From NCBI GenBank assembly GCA_019058445.1, contig JAHPZA010000010.1:310001-374000 (forward strand): a stretch of DNA of 64,000 bases. The letters run 5' to 3'. The position numbers were made by a program, and so were the translations under genes. The DNA is from Promethearchaeota archaeon (GTDB taxonomy: Archaea > Asgardarchaeota > Lokiarchaeia > Sigyniarchaeales > SOKP01). Positions 19,631 to 28,065 of this stretch are shown in pieces. The stretch's first letter is position 1; each line of letters begins with the position of its first letter. The notes under the pieces were generated by a model that saw only the letters and a list, made by a program, of their open reading frames with translations, ran no database searches and had not been told where the DNA came from.

Positions 19631-20769
19631 ATTTTTCGTTTTATTTTCTTTTCAAATAAATAAATGAAAATCTTTTTCCATTTTATAATGGATTTTTCAA
19701 TATTCATTTCATTGTACACGTAGTTATAAGCATTCTTACTACAACTATTCCATAATTCTCGGTTATTAAGAAGTTGAGCTAAGTTCTTTTTTAATTCCTC
19801 AAAATCATTATGGCAGTAAAGCCCCACTTGATTCTTAGTAATAAAATTATCTGGATTTATATTTAAGCTTAAAAGTGGTGTCGAAGAATTCATAGCTTGG
19901 TTAAAAGAATTTGGAAATCCTTCTGCCAATGAAGTGTTTACAAAAACTTTAGCATCTTTATAATACTCTCCAACATCAGAAAAAGGGACACCAGGAATAA
20001 ATTTGAGATTATTGACCTTCTTCGCTTCCTTTTTTATCTTCTCAAAAAAGCGCTTATTTTTAGCTAAGGGCATTATCATCATAAATTTTTCATCAGGAAA
20101 TTCCCTTGCCAATTTAATAAAAATTTCTGGTCGTTTCCATACCTCACTTCTTGCAACCCATAGAATAGAATCTCTTTTGTTGTTATTTATTTTCTGTAAA
20201 AAGTATGAATTCCGAATGACTGTCGAGGGATAATTAAAAGTTTTTTTTAACATATCCCGGTCTTCTTCATTTTGTACTACAATATGGTCAACGTTTATAT
20301 ACCCTAATAAAAATAGCAAATATCTACTACTCAATCTTTTTATTATATGTTCTAAAATTATTTTTTTATTTACTTGATGCTGATGTTCAGTTCGGTGTAT
20401 ATGTATTTTTCCAGTTAATTTACAATAGAGATTTGTAAATCCAACGTATTTTGATAGATTAGCGGTAAAATAAATATCAGCATTAATCTGTACTAATCTA
20501 CGATAAAATTTTATAAAAGCATTAAAATAATTAACAAAAGATTTCTCTTGCGAATGTCCTTTAACTACTTTTATGTTATTATAAATTTCCAAGTCATCTT
20601 GACCGAAATCTGCAACTAAAAAATACACATCAAACTTTCTATCTTTGGATAATTCTATAGCAATATTACATAGATCTACTTCCGCGCCTCCTATTTTCGC
20701 GGAAGAATTTGGATTAAAAACCGCGTAGGCAAATGCTTGTACAAAACATATTTTTATTTTTCTTATCAT
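19627..20769 (-). CDS. GT4-family glycosyltransferase
   Basis: A 380-aa GT-B glycosyltransferase with an N-terminal loop KIGGAEVDLCNIAIELSKD, RTEHQHQVNK in the acceptor domain, ILWVARSEVWKRPEIFIKLA at the donor-domain start, and SLAEGFPNSFNQAMNSSTPL as the family 4 signature (the second Glu of E-x7-E is Gln). It is the most downstream gene of a minus-strand group with 20800, 21615 and 22415. The start is ATG at 20769, 30 nt after the stop of the methyltransferase gene. Confidence 0.87.
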   Translation of the reverse strand: MIRKIKICFVQAFAYAVFNPNSSAKIGGAEVDLCNIAIELSKDRKFDVYFLVADFGQDDLEIYNNIKVVKGHSQEKSFVNYFNAFIKFYRRLVQINADIYFTANLSKYVGFTNLYCKLTGKIHIHRTEHQHQVNKKIILEHIIKRLSSRYLLFLLGYINVDHIVVQNEEDRDMLKKTFNYPSTVIRNSYFLQKINNNKRDSILWVARSEVWKRPEIFIKLAREFPDEKFMMIMPLAKNKRFFEKIKKEAKKVNNLKFIPGVPFSDVGEYYKDAKVFVNTSLAEGFPNSFNQAMNSSTPLLSLNINPDNFITKNQVGLYCHNDFEELKKNLAQLLNNRELWNSCSKNAYNYVYNEMNIEKSIIKWKKIFIYLFEKKIKRKI

Positions 20770-20799
20770 GGTCTTACGATATAAGTATTTATAATTTAA

Positions 20800-21600
20800 T
20801 CATCTTTTTTTAAAGACAGCTTCAAAAGAATCAACATTATTCTTAAAGTATGTTTCGTAGAAAATGAGATCTAAGAGCATATTATCATCAATAAATTTGA
20901 ATGTTTCCCCCTTTTTATTTGCTAAAATTAACTCACTATCATCCACATAGATATCGAATTTATGCATCCCTGCCCATGAAGTTCTAGTTCCCTCTTTTAT
21001 ATTACTACAAACAAACAATAATCCTCCTTTTTTCAAAACAGAATAAGCATTTCTAAAACATTTAAGTGGGTCTTCTGTATGATCTAAAGAATTTTGAGCA
21101 AAAACAACATGAAATGTCTCTTCTTTGAATATATCTAAAAGATCTTCACCTTTTTGTTTTATTGGGGTAATAGGATATGTATAGTTCAATTGTTTCATAA
21201 TTTTTTTGTAAACATCCGCTAAGGGATCGATTGCGATAACTTCAAGTAATTTTTTATCAACCCAATACGATAGATTAGAATTGGGTCCAGATCCGATTTC
21301 TAAGGTATATAAAGAGTTTACTTTGAATACTTCATCTCTTAATTTATAGACCTCGTCTCTTATTCCTTCTGGGAAAACACTTTCATTTCTTCTACATGAT
21401 TCTAGAAACGCAACTGGATCCTCTAATTTTATAAAAAATAAGCTTTCGTAGCTATAAATCTCTGATGCTATATTTCTCTCTCTTCTAATATAAGCTTTAA
21501 TACTATAAAATAGAGATTTTAATAGTAGTTTGAAATTAATCAAACTTATTCTATTTTCCTTAAACGCAAATATAATAAATCGCTTTATCTTTTTTGACAT
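20800..21600 (-). CDS. Class I SAM-dependent methyltransferase
   Basis: A 266-aa protein. The SAM motif I is LEIGSGPNSNLSYW (about residues 100-113), motif II acidic end is VIAIDPLADV, and the motif IV region is VVFAQNSLDHTEDPLKCF, followed by the post-motif LKKGGLLFVCSN. These are the residues of a Methyltransf_11-type enzyme. It follows the kinase-like gene with a 14-nt gap, so methylation may cap or decorate the same glycan; methyl plus phosphate caps are known in some O-antigen systems, but that link is an inference here. Confidence 0.87.
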   Translation of the reverse strand: MSKKIKRFIIFAFKENRISLINFKLLLKSLFYSIKAYIRRERNIASEIYSYESLFFIKLEDPVAFLESCRRNESVFPEGIRDEVYKLRDEVFKVNSLYTLEIGSGPNSNLSYWVDKKLLEVIAIDPLADVYKKIMKQLNYTYPITPIKQKGEDLLDIFKEETFHVVFAQNSLDHTEDPLKCFRNAYSVLKKGGLLFVCSNIKEGTRTSWAGMHKFDIYVDDSELILANKKGETFKFIDDNMLLDLIFYETYFKNNVDSFEAVFKKR

Positions 21601-21614
21601 CTTATTTTTTGCTA

Positions 21615-22274
21615 TTATATAAGACCTATTTTATAAATTAAATTAAAAATATTGGCTCTGAATTTAAAAATAAATCCACGTTGTTTATATAAGCGAACAC
21701 GTTTTTTAATTGAGATTTCATATTCTTTTTTTAATTTATGCTTATTTAATACACCATATCCTAAAAAAAATCCTTTAGAACATAGTTCATATTTATAATA
21801 ATACCAGGGCCTTTTTAATTTATATAAATTTAGAGTTAACTTCATAGATACTAAATCATGAATATGATCTCTTTCATTGAAAAATGGAACGTCTGCGAAA
21901 AAAAACGTCTCATTTTTATAAATTACATCATGCACTTCAAGGTGACTATGAGAAAACCCTTTTTCATGAAAGATTCTTAATTTTTTTCCAAATTCATAAT
22001 ATACTTTTGGATCTAAAATATCAACCAACTTTTTACCATCAATGTATCTGCTAACAATAAATTGTTTGTTTTTTGAAAAATAGATTGGCTCTATAAGTTG
22101 GAAATTATCAACTTCTAATTTATTCCAATATCTTTTTAGGTAATTAAATTCCTTTTCCATCCATTCTTCTTTTCCTTTACAAACTTTAATGAAATAATTT
22201 TTATCTGCTGTGATATAATAGCTATTGGTTCCTCCGAACAAAGATCTCTTGATTTTTTTTAATGAACTCTTCAT
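21615..22274 (-). CDS. Lipopolysaccharide-kinase-like (Kdo kinase/RIO fold) protein, catalytic motif altered
   Basis: A 219-aa protein-kinase-fold protein. It has a putative ATP-binding Lys30 (YFIKVCKG), the hinge-region SRYIDGKKLVDIL, the catalytic-loop equivalent FSHSHLEVHDVIY (107-119) and a metal-site Asp in FFADVPFFN (128). Small kinases of this kind phosphorylate Kdo or heptose in bacterial LPS. The canonical H-x-D-L-x4-N pattern reads H-S-H-L-x3-D here: catalytic Asp is His111 and Asn is Asp116. It may be a degenerate kinase or use a shifted acid. Its neighbours, a methyltransferase and a deacetylase, suggest glycan modification. Confidence 0.65.
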   Translation of the reverse strand: MKSSLKKIKRSLFGGTNSYYITADKNYFIKVCKGKEEWMEKEFNYLKRYWNKLEVDNFQLIEPIYFSKNKQFIVSRYIDGKKLVDILDPKVYYEFGKKLRIFHEKGFSHSHLEVHDVIYKNETFFFADVPFFNERDHIHDLVSMKLTLNLYKLKRPWYYYKYELCSKGFFLGYGVLNKHKLKKEYEISIKKRVRLYKQRGFIFKFRANIFNLIYKIGLI

Positions 22275-22414
22275 TTTATTTTTAAATTTTTATAATCAAA
22301 TTTAGAAGTGATTATTCTTAGAATTATGGATGAAAAAAGAAATTTTCATATTATATTTATTAAAAAATCTTAATTTTTAATAGATTTATCATTTTGGCTA
22401 AATCAAGGTAAATC

Positions 22415-22975
22415 TCAAATTAGTTCATAATCATGCCAAAATTTCCAATAATAATTTATAATAAGACCATCTTTAATTACTGGTTTTTTACGAGGATTTT
22501 TGGTATAATCATAAATCCATTTGATTCCATATTTCTTGGCAAGTTCTATAGTATAATCATTGTATTGCCGCCATCCGGGAGCGCATTTTGTTGGATTAAT
22601 TCCCAACGAATTCAAAAACTTCATCGATTCTTCAAATTTTTCATCCTGAAGTTTATTATCAAAAAATGCCGGAACATTACATAAATGGATATGTAACTGT
22701 ATTTCTTCATTGTATTTTTTTAAAATTTCAATTCTTTTAGCTAAAATGTGGGTGAATTGAGCTTTATCTTGTTTTATATTGAAATAGCTCTTACAATATT
22801 CATAATTAGCAGGAGTTACAACAAACCATATATAACCCTTTCCAAGTAAATTTTGAAGTTTTTTCCACATGTCATCTCTTACTAGAGCTTCAGCATGAAG
22901 TGTTTTTTCTTTAACTTTTGCGAATTTCCGTAAAATCTTGAACATAAATTCGTCTAAAGATTTTTTTAATTTCAT
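22415..22975 (-). CDS. Short polysaccharide-deacetylase-fold protein
   Basis: A 186-aa protein with NodB-like elements: WFVVTPANYEY, LHIHLCNVPAF (a His-x-His that could bind metal), and the third-motif equivalent APGWRQYNDYTIELAKKYGI. The usual N-terminal D-D motif is not evident, and the protein is shorter than a typical CE4 domain, so it may be N-terminally lost or a divergent, possibly inactive member. It heads the minus-strand group 22975-19627. The start ATG at 22975 follows an AT-rich stretch. Confidence 0.6.
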   Translation of the reverse strand: MKLKKSLDEFMFKILRKFAKVKEKTLHAEALVRDDMWKKLQNLLGKGYIWFVVTPANYEYCKSYFNIKQDKAQFTHILAKRIEILKKYNEEIQLHIHLCNVPAFFDNKLQDEKFEESMKFLNSLGINPTKCAPGWRQYNDYTIELAKKYGIKWIYDYTKNPRKKPVIKDGLIINYYWKFWHDYELI

Positions 22976-23213
22976 AGCCGGGAAAATATTCTTTAATTTA
23001 ATATGTCTAGTAATATTTGAGTTATTAAGTTAATTATATTTTAACCAAATAAAGAGATCCACTTCTCTTTAGGAAGTACTCAAATAAAAATTAACATTAA
23101 CCAAGTTTAATCTGCTTTAAATTACCTTAAATTTTTTTTAACCTTGTATATGCTTAAAATTCCATAGTTTTTGACGAAGAAAATTTGTTAGTTAAACGGA
23201 CTTTTCTAAAAGG
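22976..23213. other. Intergenic region upstream of a TagB-like remnant
   Basis: AT-rich divergent region of about 240 nt. A small imperfect palindrome (CTTCTCTTTAGGAAG) occurs near 23062. Nothing else is recognisable. It should contain the promoter of the minus-strand deacetylase-fold gene. Confidence 0.35.
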
Positions 23214-23309
23214 ATGAAATTGAAGATTCTAAGCCAAATATTATGTAAAATTAAAATAACTGGAATTGTAAGAATTTTAAGAATAAATCCGGATTTTTTC
23301 TTCTATTAA
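23214..23309 (+). pseudogene. 5' remnant of a TagB/TagF-like gene
   Basis: An ATG-started frame of 31 codons ending at TAA translates to a peptide containing ILCKIKITGIVRILRINPDF. The intact paralogue 320 nt downstream has ILSKVKFYTIARLLRIHPHF at the same distance from its ATG, and the copy at 30171 has LAKVLKINPRFFF. The alignment is collinear over about 28 residues, then a stop replaces the D of FFFD. After the stop the sequence decays, though another frame still reads LLIFNHS, resembling LVVYHFS. This is best read as the decayed start of a third TagB-like copy. Confidence 0.65.
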
Positions 23310-23534
23310 AGAAATTAATCTATTGATATTTAATCACTCCATAGGACATTTAAAAGTATGATATAAGATTTTAGAATTAATTTAACAAGGTCTATTCGAT
23401 AAACTCAAATTATTTCAGAATGTAAATTAGATAGAAATTGATAAGAATGAAATACTAATCAGATCTAAAGAAAATATTTATCCTAAAAGAAAAGTTAAAG
23501 AAAAATATAATTAAACAAAATAAATAGAATATCA

Positions 23535-24773
23535 ATGATAACAAAATTTTTTGAAAAAATTTTATCCAAAGTTAAGTTCTATACAATAGCAAGGCTCTTA
23601 AGAATCCATCCACATTTCTTTTTTGACCTCGTGGTATATCACTTTTCAAAATTTTTTAGAGGAAATGTAGATGACAAGTTGATTATTTTAGGTGGTAATT
23701 ATGCCAAATATTTTGGAGGAAATACAAAATATCTTTATATATATTTAAAAGAAAACACAGATTATCAATTATTTTGGATGTCTAAATCTCTGGAGTTAAA
23801 CAAGAAATTAGAAAAACAAGGAATTAAAACTATATACGCATATACTTTAAAAGCAATCAAAATGTTGAGAAGAGCTCGAGCTGTTTTTGTTACGCATGGA
23901 ACTATTGATGTTCTTCCTATAAAATTCTCCCCAAGAACCGTACATGTTCAAACTTGGCATGGAGGAGATATTAAAATTATAGGCAATAATCCTTATGCTG
24001 CAAAATATATTTATTCTAAATGGGCAAAATTATTAAGATTAAAACTTCGAGATCATGAGTATGTTGATTTTCTCGTATCACAATCAAGAGCAAAAAGACC
24101 ATTAGAGATCTTATCAGAAGCATTTAGATATCCTTTAGAAAGGATAATACCTACTGGATATCCCAGAAATGATATATTTTTTTCTAAGGAAAAAGATTTA
24201 AAAGTTAAATTAAGAATGAAATATAATATTCCAAGTTACATAAATAAAATTCTCTTATATGCACCTACATTTCGACCAGATTTTGAAGCTAAATTTCCGC
24301 TTAATAATGAAAATTTAGTTAAATTAAATCAATATTTATTAGAAACGAAATATCTATTTTTAATGAAAGGGCATATCAAGGAGAGAACTATTTCATTTAA
24401 AGATTTAGAGAATATAAAGACTATAGGATTAGAAGCAGATACTCAAGAATTATTATATATCACGGATATCTTAATTACTGATTATTCCTCGATATACTGT
24501 GATTTTTTATTACTAAATCGACCAGTCCTTTTATTTACCTATGATTATAAAAAATATGAAAAAGAGCGAGGATTTTATTATGATCATTTAGAAGAAATTG
24601 CTCCTGGACCATTAATTTATACGGGAGAAGAATTAATTAATACTATCAAAAATATTCAAGTTTTAGAGAAACAATACGAATCAAAACGATTAGAATTAAG
24701 AGATTATTTTAATGCATACAATGATGGAAAATCTTCAGAAAGATTGTTAAGATTTCTTAAATTAATAGAATAA
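23535..24773 (+). CDS. TagB/TagF-like CDP-glycerol glycerophosphotransferase family protein
   Basis: A 412-aa single-domain protein. Motifs in order: KLIILGGNYAKYFGGNTKYL, VQTWHGGDIKIIG (WHG, with the catalytic His of the family), PTGYPRNDIFF, ILLYAPTFRPDF, LMKGHIKERT (where TagF enzymes have K-P-H-P), ITDYSSIYCDFLLLNRPVLLF and ERGFYYDHLEEIAPGPLIYT. The family moves an alcohol phosphate from a CDP or CMP donor to a lipid-linked acceptor. It lies directly upstream of the phosphonate genes and is paralogous to 30171 on their far side. No CDP-glycerol synthase is apparent, so CMP-aminoethylphosphonate is a candidate donor; this is inference. Confidence 0.85.
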   Translation: MITKFFEKILSKVKFYTIARLLRIHPHFFFDLVVYHFSKFFRGNVDDKLIILGGNYAKYFGGNTKYLYIYLKENTDYQLFWMSKSLELNKKLEKQGIKTIYAYTLKAIKMLRRARAVFVTHGTIDVLPIKFSPRTVHVQTWHGGDIKIIGNNPYAAKYIYSKWAKLLRLKLRDHEYVDFLVSQSRAKRPLEILSEAFRYPLERIIPTGYPRNDIFFSKEKDLKVKLRMKYNIPSYINKILLYAPTFRPDFEAKFPLNNENLVKLNQYLLETKYLFLMKGHIKERTISFKDLENIKTIGLEADTQELLYITDILITDYSSIYCDFLLLNRPVLLFTYDYKKYEKERGFYYDHLEEIAPGPLIYTGEELINTIKNIQVLEKQYESKRLELRDYFNAYNDGKSSERLLRFLKLIE

Positions 24774-24807
24774 TTTATTTTAATTATAATGTGACATTAG
24801 TATATTA

Positions 24808-25081
24808 AAATGCTAAGGTCTACGATTCATCCTATTGTAAAGGAACTTTTGATCTGTAAAGTAACCGATAATTAATTGAAAGATTATCGTGGCAAGAGAA
24901 TTAAAGGCAAATATCAAACCTGTTTGAAACCAATTTAAGTTAAATTCAAAATACAAACTTGCTATTCATACAGGCAAAACAAATGTTATAGGATCATTAT
25001 TAAAATAATAAACATATAACCTCTTTTGAATGTAAGAACTCTTTTCTTTAGGATTATTCAACAATATTTTAAGTATTTCAT
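24808..25081 (-). pseudogene. 5' remnant of an MFS transporter gene
   Basis: On the minus strand, an ATG at 25081 opens a frame reading a basic N-terminus (LNNPKEKSSYIQKRL) and then a hydrophobic segment. A TGA interrupts it where a Trp codon would fit (FVLPV-stop-IASLYFEF). The same frame goes on through NWFQTGLIFAFNSLATII and ends with IIGYFTDQKFLYNRM. The first two helices plus a G-x-F-T-D-(Q/R) loop are the start of a major facilitator superfamily permease. The frame stops after about 90 codons with no continuation, so only the 5' end remains, with a nonsense change inside it. Confidence 0.6.
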
Positions 25082-25156
25082 TTAATAAAAAAATCTTCTA
25101 TTACCTGAAAATAAGATTTTAATAATGAAAGTTAAAACGTTCTAAATATAATTTAT

Positions 25157-25176
25157 AAGCCTGCTTTTTTAGGCTT
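25157..25176. repeat. Short hairpin upstream of the phosphonate operon
   Basis: AAGCCT and AGGCTT form a perfect 6-bp stem around an 8-nt loop that is mostly T. It is one of few G/C-containing palindromes in the local AT-rich sequence and lies about 20 nt upstream of the TATA-like element of the PEP mutase gene, so an operator role is possible. Confidence 0.4.
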
Positions 25177-25196
25177 GAGAATTAAAAGAGAACAAA

Positions 25197-25206
25197 TTTT
25201 TATATA
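25197..25206 (+). promoter_or_regulatory. TATA-box-like element of the phosphonate operon
   Basis: The stretch TTTTTATATA lies about 26-30 nt before the TTG start at 25232, the spacing expected between an archaeal TATA box and the transcription start. A leaderless or nearly leaderless transcript would follow, consistent with the lack of a Shine-Dalgarno match before this gene. High AT content lowers certainty. Confidence 0.45.
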
Positions 25207-25231
25207 ACATGAAAATTTCTTATAATATGAT

Positions 25232-26926
25232 TTGACGCTTAAGAATAGAATTTCTCCAGAAAAAAGAAGAAAAAAATTAAAAGAATTATTAATTAGAAAA
25301 AATCCCCTACGATTTTTAGAAGCTCATGATGGAATTAGCGCGATAATTTCAAATAATACTAAAATTACAATAAATAATGGAGAAGTTCTTGAATTTGATG
25401 GACTTTGGGAAAGTAGTTTTACCGATAGCGCATCAAAAGGATATCCAGATGCTGATATTATAAGTTTTGATTCTAGATGTGAATCATTGAAATACATTTT
25501 AGATGCTACCAATAAGCCAATAATTTTTGATGGGGATACTGGAGGAGATCCTACTAATTTCGAATATCAAGTTAAGCGCTTAGAAGATCTGGGAGTATCA
25601 ATGATTATTATAGAAGACAAAGTTTATCCTAAACGAAATAGTTTAGATGAGACCGCTTCTCAGATACAAGAGGATCCTCAGATTTTTGCAATTAAATTAA
25701 AACGGGGTAAAGAAGCATTACACTCAGATGGCTTAATGATTGCTGCAAGAATTGAAAGCTTAATAACAGGGTCTGGATTAAAAGATGCCCTTTTAAGAGC
25801 CAAAATATATTTAAATGCGGGGGCAGATGCTATCATGATTCATTCAAAAGAAGAGGATCCGAAGGAAATTTTTGAATTTGCTAAAGAATATAATGAATTA
25901 TCTAAAAACATCAGTTTTCGAAAACCATTAATATGCGTTCCTACAACATATAATACTGTTACAGTAGACGAATTTGAAAAAGCAGGATTTAATATTATAA
26001 TCTATGCGAATCATCTAATAAGAGCTTCATTTAAAGCAATGAAAAAAGCTGCTGAACTAATTTTAAGAAATGGAAGAAGCTTTGAGGTTGAATCGATATG
26101 CACTCCAGTTAAAAAAATTTTTTCAGTAGTAGGATTTGAAGAGATCAAAAAGAAAGATAAAAAATTTCAAAAGGCACAAAGAGTTATTATACCCGCTGCT
26201 GGGTTTGATAATAATTTTGATATTCCTAAAGCAATGATAAAAATTAAAGGAAAACCAATTATTAAAAGGCAAATTGAGGTTTTAAAGAAATTTGGTTTTG
26301 CAAAAATAACAGTAATTAGAGGATGGAAGAAAGAGTTAGTAACTTTGGAGGGTATTAAATATTTCGATAATGATTTTTATGATAAAACTTACATAGCTCA
26401 TTCTTTATTTCATGCAGAGGAAGATTTTAAAAATGGATTCTTATACATTAATTCTGATATCCTTTTTACCGAAGAAGTCATCAATAAAATCATAAACACA
26501 CCATATGATATTGTATTAGCTGTAGATAGAACTTACCAATACCATAAACACGAAATTGATAAAAAACTTGATATGGTTTTAACTAAAAACAAACCTACAA
26601 ATCGAATTTGGAAATTAGGAAGGGAAGAAAATGAAGTTATAAGAATCGGTAAAAATATCAAGATTGAAATGGCTGATTATGAATATATCGGAATTGCTAA
26701 TTTCTCTGAGAATGGAGCAGAGATTTTAAGAAAAGTATATCATGATTGTAAAATGAATTGGCAAGGCAAATTTCATGAAGCTGATGATTTTTCTAAAGCT
26801 GATTTTATGGATTTAATACAAGAAATAATTAATCGAGGTTTTAAAGTAAATATTGTTGAGATTCATCAGGGTTGGATCGAAATTAATGATGAAAGGGACG
26901 TAAAATTAGCAGAAATGATGATTTAA
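25232..26926 (+). CDS. pepM: Phosphoenolpyruvate mutase fused to a C-terminal nucleotidyltransferase
   Basis: A 564-aa fusion. Residues about 20-290 are the PEP mutase TIM barrel: EAHDGISAI (30-38), SASKGYPDAD (66-75), FDGDTGGDP (99-107) and the diagnostic EDKVYPKRNS (128-137), separating mutases from isocitrate-lyase relatives. It converts PEP to phosphonopyruvate, the entry step of phosphonate synthesis. Residues about 315-564 form a nucleotidyltransferase: VIIPAAGFDNNFDIPKAM (a variant NTP loop), INSDILFTEEV, and EIHQGWIEINDERD. PepM-nucleotidyltransferase fusions are known in bacterial phosphonate clusters, where CMP activation follows. TTG start; followed 2 nt later by the decarboxylase gene. 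Confidence 0.93.
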   Translation: MTLKNRISPEKRRKKLKELLIRKNPLRFLEAHDGISAIISNNTKITINNGEVLEFDGLWESSFTDSASKGYPDADIISFDSRCESLKYILDATNKPIIFDGDTGGDPTNFEYQVKRLEDLGVSMIIIEDKVYPKRNSLDETASQIQEDPQIFAIKLKRGKEALHSDGLMIAARIESLITGSGLKDALLRAKIYLNAGADAIMIHSKEEDPKEIFEFAKEYNELSKNISFRKPLICVPTTYNTVTVDEFEKAGFNIIIYANHLIRASFKAMKKAAELILRNGRSFEVESICTPVKKIFSVVGFEEIKKKDKKFQKAQRVIIPAAGFDNNFDIPKAMIKIKGKPIIKRQIEVLKKFGFAKITVIRGWKKELVTLEGIKYFDNDFYDKTYIAHSLFHAEEDFKNGFLYINSDILFTEEVINKIINTPYDIVLAVDRTYQYHKHEIDKKLDMVLTKNKPTNRIWKLGREENEVIRIGKNIKIEMADYEYIGIANFSENGAEILRKVYHDCKMNWQGKFHEADDFSKADFMDLIQEIINRGFKVNIVEIHQGWIEINDERDVKLAEMMI

Positions 26927-26928
26927 TT

Positions 26929-28065
26929 ATGATATCTTGCCAAGAATTTTTTACTATTTTAAAAGAAAAGGGATTTACTTTTTTTACAGGAATCCCTGAT
27001 TCGACTTTTAAACATTTTATAAAATTTATATCAGATAATAATGGAGAATTATTACAAAATATCGTTGCTTCTAATGAGTGTGAATCTATAGCAATAAGCG
27101 CTGGATATTATTTAGCGACAAGTAAGATAGGTGTTGTTTATATGCAAAATTCTGGTCTTGGTAAAACCGTCAATCCTTTAACTTCTTTGTGCGATCCTGA
27201 AATATATGCAATTCCGATATTACTTCTTATAGGTTGGCGTGGAGAACCTGGGAAAATTGATGCTCCTCAACATAGAAAAATGGGCAGAATTATGCTATCA
27301 TTATTAGATACTCTTGAAATACCATATAGTATACTTAAACCAGAAATAGAGGATATTAGATTAAACCTTAATTCTGCTATTAAATATTTCAATAAAATGA
27401 AAGGTCCCTACGCTTTTATTATCAAAAGAAATTTTTTTAAAGACTATAAATCGAATAATAAAGAAATCGTTAGTTATGAGCTTTCTCGTCAGCAAGCAAT
27501 AGATTTAATAATGGATAATCTTAACGAAAATAATATAGTAATTTCAACAACCGGATTTACTTCACGAGAGGTATATGAATATAGAGAAAAAACGAAAAAG
27601 GCCCATAACAGAAGTTTTTATAATATCGGAAGTATGGGGTGTGCTTCTTCAATTGGATTAACCATAGCTCTGCATAATTCAAATAAAAAAATATTCATTT
27701 TTGATGGAGATGGAGCCGCTATAATGCAAATGGGAGCTTTTACCACAATAGGTAAAAACTCTCCAAAAAATTTTATACATATAGTATTTGATAATCATAT
27801 GCATGAAACAACAGGAGGACAGCCTACTAATTCTAGTTCAGTTGATTTTGTTAAATTAGCTTTTGCTTGTAACTATAAATATGGTAAAGTTGTTATAACT
27901 AAAAATGAGCTGATTGAAACGATTTCAGATATTAAAAATAGAGACGGACCGATAATTATTGTTATTAAGGTAAAACCAAGTTTTAATGCTGAGCTAAAGA
28001 GACCTGAGAAAGAGCCAAAATATTATAAAGAAATTTTTCAAAATTATCTAATTAATTCAAAATGA
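26929..28065 (+). CDS. ppd: Phosphonopyruvate decarboxylase
   Basis: A 378-aa thiamine-diphosphate enzyme. FTGIPDSTFKHF near the N-terminus, NECESIAISAGYYLATS with the catalytic Glu, VYMQNSGLGKTVNPL, GWRGEPGKIDAPQHRKMGR and the cofactor motif DGDGAAIMQMGAFTTIG through to N-x-M-H are typical of Ppd. It decarboxylates phosphonopyruvate to phosphonoacetaldehyde, making the unfavourable PEP mutase reaction irreversible. Pyrimidine and diphosphate domains are both on this one chain, as in characterised bacterial Ppd. Tightly spaced after pepM and overlapping the next gene by the ATGA tetranucleotide, so translationally coupled. Confidence 0.95.
   Translation: MISCQEFFTILKEKGFTFFTGIPDSTFKHFIKFISDNNGELLQNIVASNECESIAISAGYYLATSKIGVVYMQNSGLGKTVNPLTSLCDPEIYAIPILLLIGWRGEPGKIDAPQHRKMGRIMLSLLDTLEIPYSILKPEIEDIRLNLNSAIKYFNKMKGPYAFIIKRNFFKDYKSNNKEIVSYELSRQQAIDLIMDNLNENNIVISTTGFTSREVYEYREKTKKAHNRSFYNIGSMGCASSIGLTIALHNSNKKIFIFDGDGAAIMQMGAFTTIGKNSPKNFIHIVFDNHMHETTGGQPTNSSSVDFVKLAFACNYKYGKVVITKNELIETISDIKNRDGPIIIVIKVKPSFNAELKRPEKEPKYYKEIFQNYLINSK

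Noticed and set aside
24821..24845. An 18-bp match (CATCCTATTGTAAAGGAA) shared with the glycosyltransferase gene at 33648
   Set aside because: In a 64-kb AT-rich window about one 18-bp match is expected by chance, and the reading frames and strands of the two sites differ.
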